In this document: positions 62,089-64,000 of the stretch, in pieces
Position numbering within the stretch: position 1 is the stretch's first letter
Layout: every line of letters starts with the position of its first letter
Source of the DNA: Phycisphaerae bacterium
GTDB taxonomy: Bacteria; Chloroflexota; Anaerolineae; 4572-78; J111
Length of the DNA: 64,000 nt
NCBI GenBank assembly: GCA_028285035.1
Contig: JANQQF010000006.1
Location: 71,289-135,288, forward strand
Reading direction: 5' to 3'
Program-made: the position numbers and the translations under genes
Notes under the pieces: generated by a model
What the model was told of the DNA's origin: nothing
Database searches by the model: none
The model's input: only the letters and a program-made list of their open reading frames with translations

Positions 62089-63906
62089 TTATTCAGATTT
62101 AGTAATCCTAATAAATCCAGGCACATTTCTAGTTGGACGGGTTAGGAGTCCCGTACGATTACTGGCATTGCCTTCGGCAGTTTGAATGGTAACACTACCA
62201 GGGGTATGTCCTAATGCAATTCCAATATGATCTAAGGCAGCGTCACCATCATACCATTCAAACACGATAATATCACCCCGTTTCAATAATGTAGAGCCAA
62301 AGGGATGCCAATACCCTTCCTGAACGGCCCAATGCTTCCACGACTCAACTAAAGCCATCGTCGCCCAAAATCCAGCGGGTTTCTCAGGGATGGTGAAGCC
62401 AACCTGTTCGGCACACCAAAATACAAAAGCTGCACACCATTCATAACGGCCTCTTGGAAATCCTAAGGCAGGCCGTAACCGAGCCAGATACTTCTCGGCC
62501 TCACCATGAACGGAATAGACGAGACGTTTAGCTCCTTCCTGTTCGGCTAAATCGGCTAATTGCTGACGACGGATGGTAGCAGCATCGCCAACTACAACTG
62601 TAGAACAATCCTGATTCTCCCGGATATTAGCTGAAACTGTCCCGCCTAAAGCCTGCCAGGTTTCAGGACCCACCACACCATCAACTGTAATATTGGCTTT
62701 ACGTTGAAACTTTTCAACAGCTTCCTTAGTCTTTGGCCCAAAATTACCGCTGACACTTCCTTGAAAAAAGTCTTGTGCTTTGAGCACCCTCTGTAACGCT
62801 TTTACATACTCTCCATCATCACCTTCTCGTAAGAGACAAACAAGTTTAGGTAAGAGATTAGTCATGCTCGTGCTCATATCCATTAAGGGTATACCTTGAT
62901 AGGCTAAGGCGCACCATTTATCTGAGGCTGAAGCCACCCACACATCAGATCCGCTAATGTCAGAAACCCCGATAATATTGCCTTGTTGCAATTTACCAAC
63001 CGCTGTGTAATTAATGCCTGGCCCGCTACGAATATTAAGTTCCGGAACTGTAACCTTGAAATATACCCCCTCTCTCCCTTCAACAGTCGTTTTGGTCATA
63101 TACTGTACACCCTCGTAGACCAAAGCAGACCATTCACCCGGTTTAGATTCAAGCCAAACATTTTTACCTGCGATATCAACAATCGAGATTTCCTGACCTA
63201 GCTGTAAGGTTCCTACGGATGAATAATTAACACTAGGCCCAGAACGACTATTTAGATTAGAAACGAGGGATCGAGCTTCTAGGGATTTCGGTCCGTGATT
63301 AACAACTTCCGCCTCATTGATCGGGGGCGGCGGATCGATGATAACTATAGGTGAGGCAGCATATTGTTTCAAAGCCTCGAAGTCACCATCAAATACATTC
63401 AAGTCAGTTGTATTTGTATTAATCCCTGGCACATTCCCTGATTCTGAATATTGCCAAAAACGCCAGGATTTGTTTTGCCAAGGCGGAGGTAATACTGGTG
63501 ATCCTGTTGGTTGCCCACTGTTCCGATAATTGGCCACCCAAAGGTCATACTCTGACAAGGCATTATTAGGTAGACCAAACTCACTCCAGACCCAACGAGC
63601 CGTATAGATAATGGGTTTCCGTCCCGTCTTCGCTTCAATCTCTTGTGCACAACTTTTAACATTGGCCGCAATTTGAGCCCCATGTTGCCCATCTCTTCGC
63701 TCAACATCCAAAGCAATGGGCAAATCAAGTTGTCGGTTGCCTAACACCGAAAATAGCCGAGCTATTTGTGAGTCGGCAGGTTGATTAGGCTTTACAACAT
63801 GGTAAACTGAAACAAGAAATCCATTTGCTTTAGCCCCTTCATAGTTTGTATAAAATAAAGAATCTGTACCATTATTACCCAAAGTCGCCCGAATAAAAGC
63901 AAATTC
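62089..63906 (-). CDS. Cell-wall hydrolase GH25-SH3-SH3-PGbinding-CHAP, 5' truncated
   Basis: Domains in order, counting from the TTG at 63882: GH25 muramidase-like region (LPIALDVERRDGQ with the Asp/Glu pair, IIYTARWVW, LWVANYRNSG), two bacterial SH3 domains (residues ~200-255 and ~280-335, each with SGPxxNY), a peptidoglycan-binding domain (LREGDDGEYVKALQRVLK, then VDGVVGPETWQAL) and a C-terminal CHAP amidase/endopeptidase (YEWCAAFVFWCAEQ, catalytic Cys, then DHIGIALG). The frame is open 5' to EFAFIRAT, which is internal to GH25, and then hits a TGA at 63913-63915. The GH25 start and any signal peptide are missing. The break coincides with the edge of a putative insertion element, so this is probably a disrupted gene. 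Confidence 0.8.
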   Translation of the reverse strand, partial: EFAFIRATLGNNGTDSLFYTNYEGAKANGFLVSVYHVVKPNQPADSQIARLFSVLGNRQLDLPIALDVERRDGQHGAQIAANVKSCAQEIEAKTGRKPIIYTARWVWSEFGLPNNALSEYDLWVANYRNSGQPTGSPVLPPPWQNKSWRFWQYSESGNVPGINTNTTDLNVFDGDFEALKQYAASPIVIIDPPPPINEAEVVNHGPKSLEARSLVSNLNSRSGPSVNYSSVGTLQLGQEISIVDIAGKNVWLESKPGEWSALVYEGVQYMTKTTVEGREGVYFKVTVPELNIRSGPGINYTAVGKLQQGNIIGVSDISGSDVWVASASDKWCALAYQGIPLMDMSTSMTNLLPKLVCLLREGDDGEYVKALQRVLKAQDFFQGSVSGNFGPKTKEAVEKFQRKANITVDGVVGPETWQALGGTVSANIRENQDCSTVVVGDAATIRRQQLADLAEQEGAKRLVYSVHGEAEKYLARLRPALGFPRGRYEWCAAFVFWCAEQVGFTIPEKPAGFWATMALVESWKHWAVQEGYWHPFGSTLLKRGDIIVFEWYDGDAALDHIGIALGHTPGSVTIQTAEGNASNRTGLLTRPTRNVPGFIRITKSE

Positions 63907-64000
63907 AGTAGATCACGAAAGTTGACAGAAAGGGCAACTTCGGTAAAAAGGTAGTTGCGAAACAAACCCAAAACCGAAGGAGCCCAAGCGAATGATACAA
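63907..64000 (+). mobile_element. Probable insertion element, left end only
   Basis: Sequence similarity to the GH25 gene ends at about 63906. Beyond it, sequence unlike the gene follows, with a short internal inverted pattern (AGTTGACAGAAAGGGCAACT). GAAGGAG (63976-63982) then lies 9 nt before an ATG at 63992 (MIQ...), where an open frame runs off the window. A new gene starting inside another gene's expected coding region suggests an IS with a transposase ORF, but the transposase itself is not visible. Confidence 0.45.

Overview
The window looks like the chromosome of a Chloroflexota (Anaerolineae-like) bacterium. This placement is inferred from content and was not computed. The evidence is several very large STAND-type ATPase/TPR regulators (MalT-like LuxR, XRE-AAA-TPR), FG-GAP and delta-60 repeat secreted proteins ending in a Tyr-(Leu/Ile)-Pro motif, lipoproteins with several SH3 domains, moderate GC, TTG/GTG starts, and many palindromic intergenic repeats. 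No rRNA, tRNA or CRISPR array was seen.

Layout. 1-3.3 kb: two tandem B12-binding radical SAM genes (the first runs off the left edge) and a YdjM-like membrane hydrolase. 3.4-6.4 kb (minus): an SsuABC/TauABC/CmpABC-type ABC importer whose binding protein carries an extra LysM-like domain. It is divergent from an LCIB-type (theta/beta-like) carbonic anhydrase gene at 6.8 kb. 7.6-17.4 kb: a delta-60 repeat secreted protein, then (minus) an orphan ABC ATPase, an RND adaptor/pump pair and an SH3/TolB-propeller lipoprotein. 17.6-24.1 kb: a MalT-like regulator, a CPA1 antiporter with an RCK-like tail, and an MFS exporter. 24.1-25.0 kb: non-coding, holding a decayed copy of the antiporter tail and palindromic repeats. 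25.0-28.0 kb: a ROCO (LRR-Roc-COR) GTPase split by one in-frame TGA. 28.2-34.3 kb: an FG-GAP secreted protein, a rhodanese and an XRE-AAA-TPR regulator. 34.4-40.8 kb: class II ilvC, a methyltransferase, a UDP-glucuronate-type epimerase, a UPF0104 flippase-like protein and a GT-C glycosyltransferase. 40.9-45.1 kb: a VapBC module, a cNMP-binding patatin and a Ser/Thr kinase with zinc ribbons. 45.3-50.4 kb: an aminotransferase and a DtxR-flavoprotein-DUF4139-KptA operon. 50.7-58.5 kb: a SWIM protein, an ATPase-TPR-LuxR regulator, and a scar where a truncated cupin-type mannose-6-phosphate isomerase gene meets the shortened 3' end of a second XRE-AAA-TPR regulator. 58.8-64 kb: a methyltransferase, a second FG-GAP protein, and a GH25/SH3/PG-binding/CHAP cell-wall hydrolase whose 5' end is cut off, apparently by an insertion element at the window edge.

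The main points of interest are these: a shared GGGATAC-N5-GGGATAC direct repeat upstream of both XRE-AAA-TPR paralogues, one copy apparently separated from its gene by a 115-bp MITE-like insertion; the carbonic-anhydrase/ABC-importer pair; the DtxR-to-KptA operon; the TGA inside the ROCO gene; two decayed gene remnants; and a common C-terminal Tyr-(Leu/Ile)-Pro ending on three secreted proteins.
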